Source of the DNA: Candidatus Krumholzibacteriota bacterium
GTDB taxonomy: Bacteria; Krumholzibacteriota; Krumholzibacteriia; LZORAL124-64-63
Length of the DNA stretch: 64,000 nt
Assembly: GCA_022711765.1 (NCBI GenBank)
Contig: JAKLEB010000002.1
Location: 1,246,620 to 1,310,619, forward strand
Direction of reading: 5' to 3'
Shown: in pieces, positions 53,676 to 61,720 of the stretch
Layout of the letters: each line of letters opens with the position of its first letter
Numbering within the stretch: the stretch's first letter is position 1
Translations under genes and position numbers: made by a program
Notes under the pieces: model-generated
Databases searched by the model: none
What the model saw: only the letters and a program-made list of their open reading frames with translations
What the model was told of the DNA's origin: nothing

Positions 53676-54485
53676 CTACTCGTCGTCCTCCGGCGCCAGC
53701 GGGGCGCGGAAGACCGGTTTGCGGTTCTGCACCCAGGCGTCGAGACACTCGGCGGTCTCGACGCTGTCCCAGCACTGCTGCTGGGCCTCGAACTCGAAGC
53801 TGAGCATGCTCGTCAGGTCGAACTGCCCGGATTGCTGGGCCGCGAGCTTCGTCAGGCGGATCAGCGGCTGGGGCAGGCGCGTCAGGCGCTCGAGGATCGT
53901 CTCGAGCTCGTCGTCCCAGTGGGCGTCGGCGATGACGCGGTCGACCAGTCCGGCGGCGTACGCCTCGCCCGCCGACAGCGTCCGGCCCGACCAGAGGAAC
54001 TCGAGCGCGCGGCTCGGGCCGAGCACGCGCGGCAGCGTGAAGGTGAGGCCCCATTCGGGCATCAGGCCGACGGCGAGGTCCGGCGCCGTGAAGCTGGCCG
54101 TCGCCCCGGCGAGGCGCACGTCGCCGGCCATGTAGAAGCCCAGTCCGGTGGCGCGGATGTCGCCGCGCGTGGCGGTGACCACGGGCCTGCTGCATTCCTG
54201 GATCACGTTGACCATGCGCTCCGCGATCTCGAGCCCGGCCGCGATCGGCGCGAAGCTGCCGTCCGTGCCGATCTTCCGGCTCGCTGCGTCCAGGTCGGGC
54301 TGCAGGTCGAAGGCGTGGTCGCCGTCGGTCACCAGGATCGCGCGGACGGCCTGGTCCTCCTGCAGGCGCAACATCAGGTCGACGAACTCGTCGCAGACCT
54401 CGCTCAGGAGCGGATTGCCGGGACCCAGCAGGGTCACCCGGGCGGCGCCGTCGCGGATGTCGCAATCGAAGTGCTCGTACTGCAT
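53676..54485 (-). CDS. enoyl-CoA hydratase/isomerase (crotonase) family protein
   Basis: 269 residues from ATG 54485, after AAAGGA. Crotonase fold features: the N-terminal beta strands ARVTLLGPGNPL, VRAILVTDGDHAFDLQPDL (CoA-binding/oxyanion loop 1, in which the usual SxGxDL is altered to DLQPDL), RPVVTATRGDIRATGLGFYMAGDVRLAG, GLMPEWGLTFTLPRVLG and LSAGEAYAAGLVDRV. The catalytic Glu pair of classical hydratases is only partly visible, so isomerase, hydrolase or other chemistry is possible. It is 22 bases upstream of the leuCD fusion on the same strand and probably shares its transcript. Confidence 0.88.
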   Translation of the reverse strand: MQYEHFDCDIRDGAARVTLLGPGNPLLSEVCDEFVDLMLRLQEDQAVRAILVTDGDHAFDLQPDLDAASRKIGTDGSFAPIAAGLEIAERMVNVIQECSRPVVTATRGDIRATGLGFYMAGDVRLAGATASFTAPDLAVGLMPEWGLTFTLPRVLGPSRALEFLWSGRTLSAGEAYAAGLVDRVIADAHWDDELETILERLTRLPQPLIRLTKLAAQQSGQFDLTSMLSFEFEAQQQCWDSVETAECLDAWVQNRKPVFRAPLAPEDDE

Positions 54486-54611
54486 GGGGGTCCTTTCCTT
54501 CGGGAGTCTCGTGGGAATAATAAGTCCCGTCCGCCGCCTGGCCAACTCCCCGGTTCGAGCGTGGACAACGCCCGGCGCCGCGGTTACAGTGGCGGGATTC
54601 GAGGAGGCTCC

Positions 54612-55526
54612 ATGCAGGTCCTGGTGACCGGGGGCTCCGGCCTGGTGGGTCGGGCTCTCATCCGCGAGCTCACCGCGCGCGGCGACACGGCGGTCGTGGT
54701 GACCCGCGACGCGGTCAAGTCCGCCGGCGCCTTCCCGTCCGGCGTCGACCTGGTCGAGGCGGACCCCACCCAGGCCGGCCCGTGGCTGGACCGGGCCGTC
54801 GAGGCCGACGCGGTCGTGAACCTGGCCGGCGAGAGCCTCGCCGACGGGATCTGGACGACCCGCAAGAAGCGGCGGCTCCGCCGCAGCCGGCTGCGCCCGA
54901 CGAGCCACCTCGCCGACGTCCTGCGCCGGCGCGATCGGCCCGCAGTCCTGCTGAGCGCATCGGCCACCGGCTATTACGGCGACGGCGGCGACCGCGCGCT
55001 CGGCGAGGACGCCGAACCGGGCGACGGCTATCTCGCCATGCTCTGCTACGAATGGGAGCGGCAGGCCGTCCGCGCCGACAACGAGCGCTGCCGGGTCGTC
55101 TGCCTGCGCTTCGGCGTGATCCTGGCGGCCGAAGGCGGCGCGCTCCCGAAGCTCGTTGCCCTGTATCGGCGCGGCCTCGGCGGGCCGCTCGGCTCGGGGC
55201 GCCAGTACTTCCCGTGGATCCACCTGCGCGACGCGATCCGCGCGATCGTGTTCGCGCTGGATACGCCGGCGATCCGGGGACCTCTCAACGTGACCACGCC
55301 CAATCCGTTGCCGCAAGTGGAGTTCGCCCGGACGCTCGCCAGCGCGCTCGGCACGTGGGCCCGGATGCCGGCGCCGGACTGGGCGCTGCGCCTCGCCCTC
55401 GGCCCCAAGGCCCAGGTCCTGCTGCTCAGCCAGCGAGCGGTTCCCAACCGGCTGAAGGCGCTGGGATTCCGCTGGGAGTTCCCGGAGCTGGACCGCGCCC
55501 TGGCCGACCTCGTTCCCCGCGCCTGA
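54612..55526 (+). CDS. SDR39U1-type NAD(P)-dependent epimerase-like protein (TIGR01777)
   Basis: 304 residues from ATG 54612, with GAGGAGG immediately upstream. Extended SDR: VLVTGGSGLVGRALIRELTA (NAD(P)-binding), VVNLAGESLADGIWTTRKK (family-diagnostic), SASATGYYGDGGDRALGED (Tyr) and the C-terminal ALGFRWEFPELDRAL domain. Members (YfcH, SulA-like) are widespread; their substrate is unknown and some are linked to chlorophyll or lipid metabolism. Divergent from the crotonase gene. Confidence 0.93.
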   Translation: MQVLVTGGSGLVGRALIRELTARGDTAVVVTRDAVKSAGAFPSGVDLVEADPTQAGPWLDRAVEADAVVNLAGESLADGIWTTRKKRRLRRSRLRPTSHLADVLRRRDRPAVLLSASATGYYGDGGDRALGEDAEPGDGYLAMLCYEWERQAVRADNERCRVVCLRFGVILAAEGGALPKLVALYRRGLGGPLGSGRQYFPWIHLRDAIRAIVFALDTPAIRGPLNVTTPNPLPQVEFARTLASALGTWARMPAPDWALRLALGPKAQVLLLSQRAVPNRLKALGFRWEFPELDRALADLVPRA

Positions 55527-55552
55527 AGGCCGCGTTTCCTTTCCTGCGGCCC

Positions 55553-55572
55553 GTTGTTTATATTCCGACAAC
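55553..55572 (+). promoter_or_regulatory. candidate glnA promoter with inverted repeat
   Basis: A -10-like TATATT (55559-55564) lies between the arms of a short inverted repeat, GTTGT (55553-55557) and ACAAC (55568-55572), 69 bases before glnA. The -35 (TTTCCT, 55535-55540) is weak, as expected for an activated promoter. No sigma-54 GG/GC element was recognised. Confidence 0.35.
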
Positions 55573-55632
55573 CCATCGCCGGCGCCGATCGCCGGCGTCG
55601 CGAGTCGCGTGCCGCCAGATGCGAGGTTGCCC

Positions 55633-57006
55633 ATGGTGCCCGAGAAGTTCGCGCAGGTGCGTCAGGAAGCCGCCGCCAAGGGAATCGAGTTCGTCGACCT
55701 GAAATCCGTCGATCTCGGCGGCCGCCTGCACCATCTGTCCCTGCCCTTCGACCGCTTCACCCAGGACATCTGCAGCGAGGGGATCGGCTTCGACGGCTCG
55801 AGCTACGGATTCCTCAAGGTCGAGAACAGCGACATGGTCCTGTTGCCCGACCTCGCGACCGCGGTCCCGGACCCGTTCCGGGAGCGGCCGACGCTGCACA
55901 TGTTCGCGTCGGCTCACCTGACCGATCCTCAGCGCACGCCGTTCGCCCAGGACGGACGCCACATCGCGCGGAAGGCGGAACGAGCGCTGGCGCAGGCCGG
56001 CGTCGCCGACTGCTCGCAGTGGGGTCCGGAGTACGAATTCTACATCTTCGAGGAGGCTGACTACGCCTCCAACAAGGCCGACAGCTTCTTCTCCGTGGAG
56101 AGCAACGAGCGCTTCCATCAGAACGCCTACCACGCCTGCAACCCGTTCGACCTCTACGACGACTTCCGCGACGAGGTCTGCCGCCTGATGAAGGCGTTCG
56201 GGATCCCGGTGCGCTACCACCACCATGAGGTCGGCAAGCACGGCCAGCAGGAGATCGAGGGCTGGTTCGCCGACATCCTGACGACCGGCGACAACGCGGT
56301 CCTCACGAAGTACATCCTGCACAACGCCGCGCGCCGCGCCGGGCTGCGGGTCACGTTCATGCCCAAGCCGCTCTACGAGAACGCGGGCAACGGCTTCCAC
56401 CTGCACCAGTTCCTGACCAAGAACGGCCGCAATGTCTTCGATGATCCCAAGGGCTACGCGAGCCTCTCGCAGACCGCCCTCTACTACATCGGCGGCATCC
56501 TGGCGCACACCGACGCGCTCTGCGCGATCACGAATCCGAGCACCAACAGCTACAAGCGCCTGGTCCCCGGCTTCGAGGCGCCCACGGTCCGCACCTTCGG
56601 CCGCAGCAATCGCGGCGCGGCGATCCGCATCCCGAGCTACGTGAGCGATCCCGACCTGCGCCGCGTCGAGTACCGCCCGCCCGACTTCACCTGCAACCCG
56701 TACCTCTGCACGGCCGCGATCCTGATGGCCGGCCTCGACGGCATCGTGCACCAGATCGACCCGGTGGCCCACGGCTGGCAGCCGGCCGACGCGCCCAGCC
56801 AGGAGTCGCGCAAGGACGTCGAGTTCCTGCCCCGCAGCCTCGACGACGCGCTCGACGCTCTGGCGGGGGACCACCAGTTCCTGCTCTACGGCGACGTGTT
56901 CCCCGAGGCGCTGATCCGGCGGTGGCTGGAGGTCAAGCGCGACGAGATCGGCAAGATCAACCAGCGGCCGCACCCCTACGAGTTCACGATGTACTTCGAC
57001 CTGTAG
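55633..57006 (+). CDS. glnA: glutamine synthetase, type I (GSI-alpha-like)
   Basis: 457 residues from ATG 55633 (GAGG upstream; a GTG at 55609 is less likely). Makes glutamine from glutamate, ammonia and ATP. Motifs: GFDGSSYGFLKVENSDMVL, WGPEYEFYIF (metal Glu), YHHHEVGKHGQQEIE, NAGNGFHLHQFL, TNPSTNSYKRLVPGFEAP (ATP) and NRGAAIRIP. The segment that in adenylylated enzymes reads NLYDLP is DVEFLP here, so the regulatory Tyr is missing and GlnE-type control is not expected. No GlnB/GlnK or ntr genes are adjacent. Confidence 0.96.
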   Translation: MVPEKFAQVRQEAAAKGIEFVDLKSVDLGGRLHHLSLPFDRFTQDICSEGIGFDGSSYGFLKVENSDMVLLPDLATAVPDPFRERPTLHMFASAHLTDPQRTPFAQDGRHIARKAERALAQAGVADCSQWGPEYEFYIFEEADYASNKADSFFSVESNERFHQNAYHACNPFDLYDDFRDEVCRLMKAFGIPVRYHHHEVGKHGQQEIEGWFADILTTGDNAVLTKYILHNAARRAGLRVTFMPKPLYENAGNGFHLHQFLTKNGRNVFDDPKGYASLSQTALYYIGGILAHTDALCAITNPSTNSYKRLVPGFEAPTVRTFGRSNRGAAIRIPSYVSDPDLRRVEYRPPDFTCNPYLCTAAILMAGLDGIVHQIDPVAHGWQPADAPSQESRKDVEFLPRSLDDALDALAGDHQFLLYGDVFPEALIRRWLEVKRDEIGKINQRPHPYEFTMYFDL

Positions 57007-57052
57007 GCGGCGCGCGGCGGCATCGCGCGCACGCCGCCGGAGGGAGGACGCG

Positions 57053-57460
57053 GTGCACGAGTTCGCCGTCGCCAGCGATGCGCACGCGCAGCTGATCCCC
57101 ATCACGCCCGAGGTGCAGGCCGCGGTCGCGGCGCTCGGCGTCACGGACGGCGCGGTCCTCGTCCACGTGCCCCACACCACCGCCGCCGTGACCGTGAACG
57201 AGGGCGCCGATCCCGACGTCGCCGCCGATCTCCTGCGGCGCTTCGACGCGCTCGTGCCCTGGCGCGATCCCGCCGACAGCCACGACGAGGGCAACAGCGC
57301 GGCGCACTTCAAGAGCTCGCTGGTGGGTTGCTCCTCCGTGTTGCCGGTCGTCGGCGGCAAGCTCGCGCTCGGCACCTGGCAGGCCGTGTTCTTCTGCGAG
57401 TTCGACGGGCCGCGGCGGCGGCGGGTGCAGGTGTTCGCGGTCCGGGACAAAGCGGGCTAG
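57053..57460 (+). CDS. yjbQ: YjbQ/UPF0047-family protein, canonical copy
   Basis: 135 residues from GTG 57053, after GGAGGGAGG. It has all the family landmarks: VHVPHTTAAVTVNEGADPDV (His and Glu of the presumed active site), HDEGNSAAHFKSSLVG and GGKLALGTWQAVFFCEFDGP followed by an Arg-rich end. Some YjbQ proteins can make thiamine phosphate in vitro; the true role is unsettled. A divergent second copy is at 25003. It follows glnA by 46 bases and may be co-transcribed. Confidence 0.93.
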   Translation: MHEFAVASDAHAQLIPITPEVQAAVAALGVTDGAVLVHVPHTTAAVTVNEGADPDVAADLLRRFDALVPWRDPADSHDEGNSAAHFKSSLVGCSSVLPVVGGKLALGTWQAVFFCEFDGPRRRRVQVFAVRDKAG

Positions 57461-57612
57461 GAACCCCCCGGACCCCGACGTCGTGCCGGCAGGCGGCGGA
57501 CCCGCGTCTTCCGCGCCGGAGGGCTCGCCGCGGTTCCCGCTTGCTCCGGTTGCCGATCGTCGTTTTCATGGGTCCAGCGAGTCGCCGCTCGGCCGAACGA
57601 AACGGAGGCCTC

Positions 57613-58173
57613 ATGCCCGATCGCCTGTACACCCACGGACTCCGATCCGGCCTGGTCCTGCTGGCCTTGATCCTGGCCGGTGGCGCGACCGAGCAGGTCG
57701 CCGCCGACCCGCCCCCCACCGGCTCCTTCGCCTTCTCCTTCGCCGCCGACCTGCCGGGTTCGCCGGACGCCATGTACGACGCCCTGACCGGCGACATCTC
57801 CGGCTGGTGGGACCACACGATGAGCGGCGCTCCGCTCGCGCTGGTGATCGAGCCCAGGCCGGGCGGCCGCTTCCTCGAGACGTTCGACGACTCCGGCGAC
57901 GGTGTGGTCCACGCCACCGTCACCTATGCCAGGCGCGGCGAGAAGCTGCAGATGGTCGGCCCGCTCGGGCTCGCCGGCCACGCCATCCACATGGTGACCA
58001 CGTGGGAGCTCGCGCCGCTCGACGGCGGGCGCTCGCGCCTCACGGTGACCGTGCACGCGTCCGGCGAGATCCATCCCGGCTGGGATCAGGTCGTCGAGGC
58101 GACCTGGCACCATTTCATCGACGAGCGGTTCGTGCCCTGGGTGACGGCCGGCGAGCCGGGGACGAAGCGATGA
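57613..58173 (+). CDS. exported SRPBCC (START-like) domain protein
   Basis: 186 residues from ATG 57613, after GGAGG. An N-terminal signal sequence (about 10-33, ending QVAADPP) makes it periplasmic or secreted, which is unusual for this mostly cytoplasmic ligand-binding fold. The SRPBCC body is recognisable: DLPGSPDAMYDALTGDISGWW, EPRPGGRFLETFDD and the long C-terminal helix WDQVVEATWHHFIDERFVPW (AHSA1-like). No ligand can be named. The stop overlaps the start of the oxidase-subunit gene (ATGA). Confidence 0.82.
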   Translation: MPDRLYTHGLRSGLVLLALILAGGATEQVAADPPPTGSFAFSFAADLPGSPDAMYDALTGDISGWWDHTMSGAPLALVIEPRPGGRFLETFDDSGDGVVHATVTYARRGEKLQMVGPLGLAGHAIHMVTTWELAPLDGGRSRLTVTVHASGEIHPGWDQVVEATWHHFIDERFVPWVTAGEPGTKR

Positions 58174-58739
58174 CCCGGGGCGGCGAACTCGCGGCGGGCG
58201 GTCCGACGACCTTCGGTCTGCGGCTGCTGCTGTTCTCGCTCGGCGTGCTCTTCCTCGCCGGGCTCCTCGGCTACGTGATCACCCGCCAGCGACTCGGCGC
58301 GGACCTCGCGGTCGAGATCCCGCGCCTGATGTACCTGAGCATAGCGGCCCTGCTCGCGACGAGCCTCTGCGTCGAGCTCGCCTGGCGGCGCCTGCGGCGT
58401 GCGGCGTCGGGCCCGGCGCGCCGCTGGCTGCGCCTGGGCGCGCTCGCGGTCGTCGCCTTCCTCGCCGTGCAGACGCCCGCCCTCCTGCAGCTGCTCGCCG
58501 GCCATCGCGCCGCCGTGTCGGCGGGGAACCCCCTGCTCGGCTTCGTCTTCTTCCTCGTCCTGTTGCACGCGCTGCACGTGCTCGGCGGATTGGCGGCGCT
58601 CGTCGTGGTCGCCGGCCGCTCGTGGCGGCGACCGCTCAATCCGGACCGCGACGGCGCGACCGTGCGTTTGAGCGCGCGCTACTGGCACTTCCTGGACGTC
58701 GTCTGGTTGGTGATGTTCGGGGTCTTCCTGCTGAGCTGA
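58170..58739 (+). CDS. heme-copper oxidase subunit III-like membrane protein, orphan
   Basis: 189 residues from ATG 58170. Five hydrophobic helices with the short-form CoxC/CyoC pattern: LLFSLGVLFLAGLLGYVI, LHALHVLGGLAALVVV and the C-terminal SARYWHFLDVVWLVMFGVFL, the most diagnostic stretch. Subunit III normally sits beside the catalytic subunits I and II, but neither is present here and the partner is a secreted SRPBCC protein. It could serve an oxidase encoded elsewhere or have been recruited to another role. Confidence 0.85.
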   Translation: MTRGGELAAGGPTTFGLRLLLFSLGVLFLAGLLGYVITRQRLGADLAVEIPRLMYLSIAALLATSLCVELAWRRLRRAASGPARRWLRLGALAVVAFLAVQTPALLQLLAGHRAAVSAGNPLLGFVFFLVLLHALHVLGGLAALVVVAGRSWRRPLNPDRDGATVRLSARYWHFLDVVWLVMFGVFLLS

Positions 58740-58752
58740 ACCGGGCGGTCGC

Positions 58753-59187
58753 TCAGTCGTCGTCGAGACGCCGGCGCCGGCGCTTGACCGCCGCCTGCCG
58801 GCGCTTGCGCTCGAGTCGCGCCTCGCGCGCGGCGCGCGGGACCTGCGTGGGGCGGCGCGGTCGCGGCGTGTGGAGCGACGCGCGCACGAGGGCGGCCAGC
58901 CTCTCGCGCGCCTCGTCGCGGTTGCGGCGCTGGCTGCGGTGGGTGTCGCAAGCGACCGTCAGCACCCCCTCGGCGGACAGGCGCGCCGCGAGTCGCCGCG
59001 CGAGCCGCTCCTTCTGCTCTTCGGCGAGGACCTGACTCTCCAGCACGTTCCAGCGCAGCTGCACGCGCGTCTCGGTGGTGTTGACGTGCTGCCCGCCCGG
59101 GCCCGACGACCGGCTCGCCACGACCTGCAATTCCGCGGCGGGGATCGTGAGGCCCGGCTCGACCGCGAGGTCGCCCTGCGGCGCCAC
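58753..59187 (-). CDS. arfB: peptidyl-tRNA hydrolase ArfB-like ribosome-rescue protein
   Basis: 144 residues from GTG 59187, one base after the pgaB stop (TGACGTG). The catalytic GGQ motif is residues 31-33 in SRSSGPGGQHVNTTETRVQLRW-type context. The C-terminal tail is strongly basic (RRPTQVPRAAREARLERKRR...), matching the part of ArfB/YaeJ that enters the empty mRNA channel of a stalled ribosome. It releases peptides from non-stop complexes. Its placement as last gene of the pga operon is unusual. Confidence 0.92.
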   Translation of the reverse strand: MAPQGDLAVEPGLTIPAAELQVVASRSSGPGGQHVNTTETRVQLRWNVLESQVLAEEQKERLARRLAARLSAEGVLTVACDTHRSQRRNRDEARERLAALVRASLHTPRPRRPTQVPRAAREARLERKRRQAAVKRRRRRLDDD

Positions 59188-59188
59188 G

Positions 59189-60262
59189 TCAGCGCTCGCC
59201 GGCCGCGGGGAAGAGGGCGGCGACGTCCTGCGGCGTGGTCTTGGCGGTGAGGGCGAAGCGGCCGAGATGCCAGGTCGGCGTCGCGTCCATGACCACGACC
59301 GGCCGCAGGCTGAGCGTGCCCGCGAACCCGGCGCGGGCCGCCGTGCGGTCGAGGGCGCCGCTGCCGAACCCGTAAGGCCAGGCGAGCCAGCGGCAGGGGT
59401 GGCCGGTGTGGCGCTCGACGAGGCGCCGGCTCAGCAAGAGATCGGCCGCGACGGGATCGTCCAGGGCCGCCAGGTCGGCGCCGGCCGAGCCGTCCCCCGC
59501 CGCGTCCACGGCGTCCGGCGCGAGCTCCCGCAGGGTGCGGCGCAAGCCGCCGTGCGCGGCCGCGTCGATGCGGTCGGGGTTCCAGAACACGGGCTGCCGG
59601 CCGAGGTCGGTCCCCACCTTGTAGTGGAGGTCGTGGGTGTGCGAGCCGACGAGGATCGTCCCCGAATCCGCCATCTCCCTCAGCTCCGTCCAGTCGCAGA
59701 CGTGGATGCCGCTCCAGCGGCCGCCCACCCGGCTGGTGGGCACGAAGAGGTGCGCCCGCACACCGTACTGCTGCAGGAGCGGCCAGGCCAGCTCGTACAC
59801 GCTGCGGTCGGCGTCGTCGATGGTGATCACGACGGCGGGGTCGGGCAGCGGCTCGCCGCGCGCCTGGCGCTCCGCGATCTCGTCGAGCGAGAGCACGGCG
59901 ACGCCCGCGTCGCGGAAGTAGCGCAGGTGCCGCTCGAACTGGCCGATGGGCGTGGTCCAGAATTCCTGCGGGCCGAGGGTGGGCATGCCCAGGATGACTG
60001 CGCCCGCGACCCGCAGCAGGTAGCCGGGGTCGAACCCGGGACGGAAGTAATGGTAGCAGAGGATGCGCACGCCGGGACCCGCCTCGCCCACCTCGAGCGC
60101 CGCGAGCTCGGTGGGGTCGAGGTGGTAGCCGGGGCTGTGCTCGGCCGGGCGGTCCAGGGCGCGACCGCGCAGGGCGAGTAGAGTCGCCGCGATCGCGGCG
60201 AGTCCGAGGACGGCGAGCAGAGCGATCGTGCCGCGGCGCCGCGGCTGCCGGGCCGTGGCCAC
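59189..60262 (-). CDS. pgaB: PgaB-like polysaccharide N-deacetylase (NodB domain only)
   Basis: 357 residues from GTG 60262, one base after the pgaA-like stop. A basic N-terminus plus one membrane helix (about 12-32) anchors it facing the periplasm. The deacetylase domain has RILCYHYFRPG, the metal/catalytic pair Asp149/Asp150 in VVITIDDADRS (TFDDG variant) and His208/His213 in GSHTHDLH. PgaB of E. coli has an added C-terminal glycoside hydrolase domain; that part is absent here, as in IcaB. It should partly deacetylate poly-N-acetylglucosamine during export. Confidence 0.88.
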   Translation of the reverse strand: MATARQPRRRGTIALLAVLGLAAIAATLLALRGRALDRPAEHSPGYHLDPTELAALEVGEAGPGVRILCYHYFRPGFDPGYLLRVAGAVILGMPTLGPQEFWTTPIGQFERHLRYFRDAGVAVLSLDEIAERQARGEPLPDPAVVITIDDADRSVYELAWPLLQQYGVRAHLFVPTSRVGGRWSGIHVCDWTELREMADSGTILVGSHTHDLHYKVGTDLGRQPVFWNPDRIDAAAHGGLRRTLRELAPDAVDAAGDGSAGADLAALDDPVAADLLLSRRLVERHTGHPCRWLAWPYGFGSGALDRTAARAGFAGTLSLRPVVVMDATPTWHLGRFALTAKTTPQDVAALFPAAGER

Positions 60263-60263
60263 G

Positions 60264-61718
60264 TCAGAGGAGCACCCGCACGCGGATGCTCGCGGCGGTG
60301 CGGTTGTAGCCGCTGTCGCTCGTGAAGCGGCTGCGGGAATGGGAGAGGTCGGCCCCCACGAGCCAGGCCGGCGCGAACCGCCAGCCGAGGTGGCCGTGCA
60401 CGCCGCCCACGCCGATCGCGTCCGAGCCCAGCTCCTTCTCCAGGCCGTAGCTGCCGTCGATCGCCAGCGCGAGGCGCGGCCAGCGGCGTCCGATCCGCGC
60501 CGCGAGGCTGCCGTTGCGCACCCAGTCGGGCGCCCAGTAGCCGCCGGGGTAGGGTTCCTCGTAGTCCATGGCGTAGGCCGTCGGCCCCAGGGCGATCTCC
60601 CAGGTCCCGGGCCGCCGCCACCAGAGCTGCGCGGACCCGCGCCGGCGCAGGTTGCCGTCGCTGTAGCTCGCGGACTGGGCGGCGCCGGAGAGCGTCCAGC
60701 GCGGGGCGAAGCGCCAGTCCGCCGAGAGCGTCACGGGCTCGTAGTGCAGGTGGTCGGCGAAGGCGTCGTAGGTCTCGACGACCTGGCTCGCCGCGCCCAG
60801 GTCGACGCGCAGGCGCGGGGACGCGAGCCAGGTGAGCCAGGCGTCGCCGCCGAGGCGGGTCCAGTCGAGGTCGCCGTCGCCCGCCGCGAGCGGTCCGTCG
60901 CTCGTGAAGCGGTCGACCCAGCCGTAGGCGTGCACCGCCCAGTCGTGGGCGAGCGGCGCGACCACGCCCAGCGACAGGCGCGGCGCCGTGAGCGAGGGGC
61001 GGCCGGGCTGGCTGTAGAACGCGACGCCGGCGCCGACCTCGGGCAGGACGCTGCCGAGGTTCGTGCGGCCGCGCGCCGTGAGGCGGTGGATCGTGAGCTC
61101 GTCGCTGTCCCAGATGCCGTCCCAGCGGACGTCGAGGTGGGGCTCGTACTCGTCGAGGACCACCAGCAGGAAATCGCGGGCGTCCCGGCCGGGGCCCGTG
61201 CCGGGATGCCCGACCTCGAGGTCGCGCAGCACTCCGTGGCCCTCGCGCAGGCGGTTGTCCCAGATCAGCGACCGGCCGAGGCCGAAGCGGGCGTCGAGAT
61301 CGGTCGAGTCCTCGCGCACCAGGCCGCGGTAGAGCTGGATGGCCTGCCCCTGGCGGCCGCTCCAGCTGCAGGCGAGGGCGAGGCCCCTGCGCGCGTCGCG
61401 GTTCGCCTCGCCGGGACGGCGGGCCAGGTAGCGGCGGAAGTAGAAGATGGCCCGGTCATGCTCGTCGTTCCAGAGCTTCTGGAAGGCGAGCTCGTCGCAG
61501 ATCTCTCCCACGAGGCGGGCGTCGTGGTTCAGGGCCGCGATGAACGCGCGCGCCGACTCGCGATGGCGTTCCGCGGCGGCGAGTGCGCGCGCCGTGTCGG
61601 CGTCCGCCCAGGCGGCCGCGGTGTCGATGGCCCGCCGGGGCGGGGCGGGTTCGTCCGCGGAGGGGGCCGCGAGCGCGGTCGCGGCGCTGAGCATGGCGAC
61701 GACGAGAACCTGGCGCAC
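60264..61718 (-). CDS. pgaA: PgaA-like TPR plus outer-membrane beta-barrel exporter
   Basis: 484 residues from GTG 61718 (GAGGGAG upstream, two bases after the pgaC stop). Signal peptide of about 18-20 residues. Residues 60-190 contain TPR-like helices (HDRAIFYFRRYLARRPGEAN, GQAIQLYRGLVREDSTDLDA). Residues about 195-484 are beta-strand rich with a barrel-like alternation (LRVDLGAASQVVETYDAF, WTLSGAAQSASYSDGNLRR). PgaA of E. coli is about 800 residues, so this is a compact form with fewer TPRs. It would conduct the polymer across the outer membrane. Confidence 0.82.
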   Translation of the reverse strand: MRQVLVVAMLSAATALAAPSADEPAPPRRAIDTAAAWADADTARALAAAERHRESARAFIAALNHDARLVGEICDELAFQKLWNDEHDRAIFYFRRYLARRPGEANRDARRGLALACSWSGRQGQAIQLYRGLVREDSTDLDARFGLGRSLIWDNRLREGHGVLRDLEVGHPGTGPGRDARDFLLVVLDEYEPHLDVRWDGIWDSDELTIHRLTARGRTNLGSVLPEVGAGVAFYSQPGRPSLTAPRLSLGVVAPLAHDWAVHAYGWVDRFTSDGPLAAGDGDLDWTRLGGDAWLTWLASPRLRVDLGAASQVVETYDAFADHLHYEPVTLSADWRFAPRWTLSGAAQSASYSDGNLRRRGSAQLWWRRPGTWEIALGPTAYAMDYEEPYPGGYWAPDWVRNGSLAARIGRRWPRLALAIDGSYGLEKELGSDAIGVGGVHGHLGWRFAPAWLVGADLSHSRSRFTSDSGYNRTAASIRVRVLL

Positions 61719-61720
61719 GG

